Positions 63,758-64,000 of a stretch of DNA of 64,000 nt are shown here, piece after piece. Position 1 is the first letter of the stretch; every line of letters begins with the position of its first letter. The stretch spans positions 1 through 64,000 of the forward strand of contig DATJTJ010000176.1 of NCBI GenBank assembly GCA_035503515.1, in the 5' to 3' direction. Below the pieces are notes generated by a model that saw only the letters and a program-made list of their open reading frames with translations, was not told where the DNA came from and did not search any database. Both the position numbers and the translations under genes were made by a program. This DNA is from DAIDKA01 sp035503515 (GTDB lineage Bacteria; Pseudomonadota; Gammaproteobacteria; Steroidobacterales; Steroidobacteraceae).

Positions 63758-64000
63758 TGAGTGTCCTGGCCAACCTCGGGCTCATCTGGCTCGGCGCAGC
63801 CCTGCTGATGACGGGGGGATGGGTGTGGCAGCAGCGGCATCGCAATACCGGCATCGTGGATGTGCTGTGGGCCAGCGGTCTTGGCATGAGTGCCGTCGCC
63901 TGTGCGGTCCTCGGCACGGGTGCGTCCGTCCCACGCCTGGCGCTGGCGGTGGCCGGCGGCCTGTGGGGTGCACGGCTCGCCGCACACCTGAAGCGGCGCA
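63754..64000 (+). CDS. DUF1295 family membrane protein, cut by the window end
   Basis: The first 82 residues are seen. NTGIVDVLWASGLGMSAVACAV and the RLAAHLKRR end are typical of DUF1295, a steroid-5-alpha-reductase-like membrane reductase family. The full protein is usually about 260 residues. It continues the lipid operon and may reduce a double bond in the lipid or an isoprenoid. The ATG at 63754 overlaps the preceding stop. Confidence 0.8.
   Translation, partial: MMSVLANLGLIWLGAALLMTGGWVWQQRHRNTGIVDVLWASGLGMSAVACAVLGTGASVPRLALAVAGGLWGARLAAHLKRR

Overview
The window is a high-GC bacterial chromosome segment of 64 kb with dense, ATGA-overlapped operons. TamA/TamB, two TonB-system proteins, lipoproteins and c-type cytochromes show a Gram-negative proteobacterium. 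The overall flavour (many GGDEF/PAS regulators, creatininase-like and Mo-hydroxylase genes, PadR/ExbD proteins) suggests a gammaproteobacterium of the Steroidobacteraceae/Nevskiales/Xanthomonadales sort, but that placement is inference. I found no rRNA, tRNA, CRISPR array, insertion sequence or phage.

Region 1 (about 200-13756) is a self-contained metabolic locus. An eight-gene forward operon encodes a TonB-dependent receptor, a yeast-type cytosine deaminase homologue, a three-subunit molybdenum hydroxylase (FAD, 2Fe-2S and Mo subunits), an arylamine N-acetyltransferase homologue, an AMP-forming acyl-CoA ligase and a creatininase-family hydrolase. A convergent reverse operon encodes a 5-formyl-THF cyclo-ligase-like protein, a phosphoribosyltransferase and an NCS1 nucleobase permease. 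A divergent RpiR-type regulator closes it. Together they look like uptake and conversion of a nitrogen heterocycle; I do not recognise the exact pathway.

Region 2 (14180-29066) is regulatory and mixed: a membrane diguanylate cyclase, a winged-helix/TPR regulator, a 4-oxalocrotonate tautomerase, a PadR regulator with an ExbD-fusion partner, a host-attachment-type protein, an aldo/keto reductase, a two-gene operon of a DUF3326 protein and a stand-alone A-PCP-TE nonribosomal peptide synthetase, a CHASE3/PAS/GGDEF protein, then a visibly more AT-rich patch with cupin, VOC and TonB-like genes.

Region 3 (29419-41905) has tamA-tamB, two small membrane proteins (DUF3618 and holin-like), a lipoprotein, an exported quinone-oxidoreductase homologue, an ankyrin protein, a ClC channel and a VOC protein.

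Region 4 (42016-53437) has a dihaem peroxidase, a mono-haem protein and an exported protein in one overlapped operon, a large secreted metallophosphoesterase, a flavin monooxygenase divergent from an MFS transporter, a PQQ-type beta-propeller dehydrogenase, a small exported protein, a second MFS transporter and a lone NikR-like ribbon-helix-helix protein.

Region 5 (53775-64000) has a hybrid histidine kinase, then a lipid-modification regulon: DUF6134 protein, lipocalin, ECF sigma factor, RskA-type anti-sigma factor, fatty-acid desaturase, FAD oxidoreductase, DUF1365, cyclopropane-fatty-acid synthase, DUF2878 and DUF1295 (cut by the window end). Two copies of an identical bipartite promoter-like motif with the same spacing lie in front of the DUF6134 gene and the desaturase gene, and are probably the sites read by this sigma factor.
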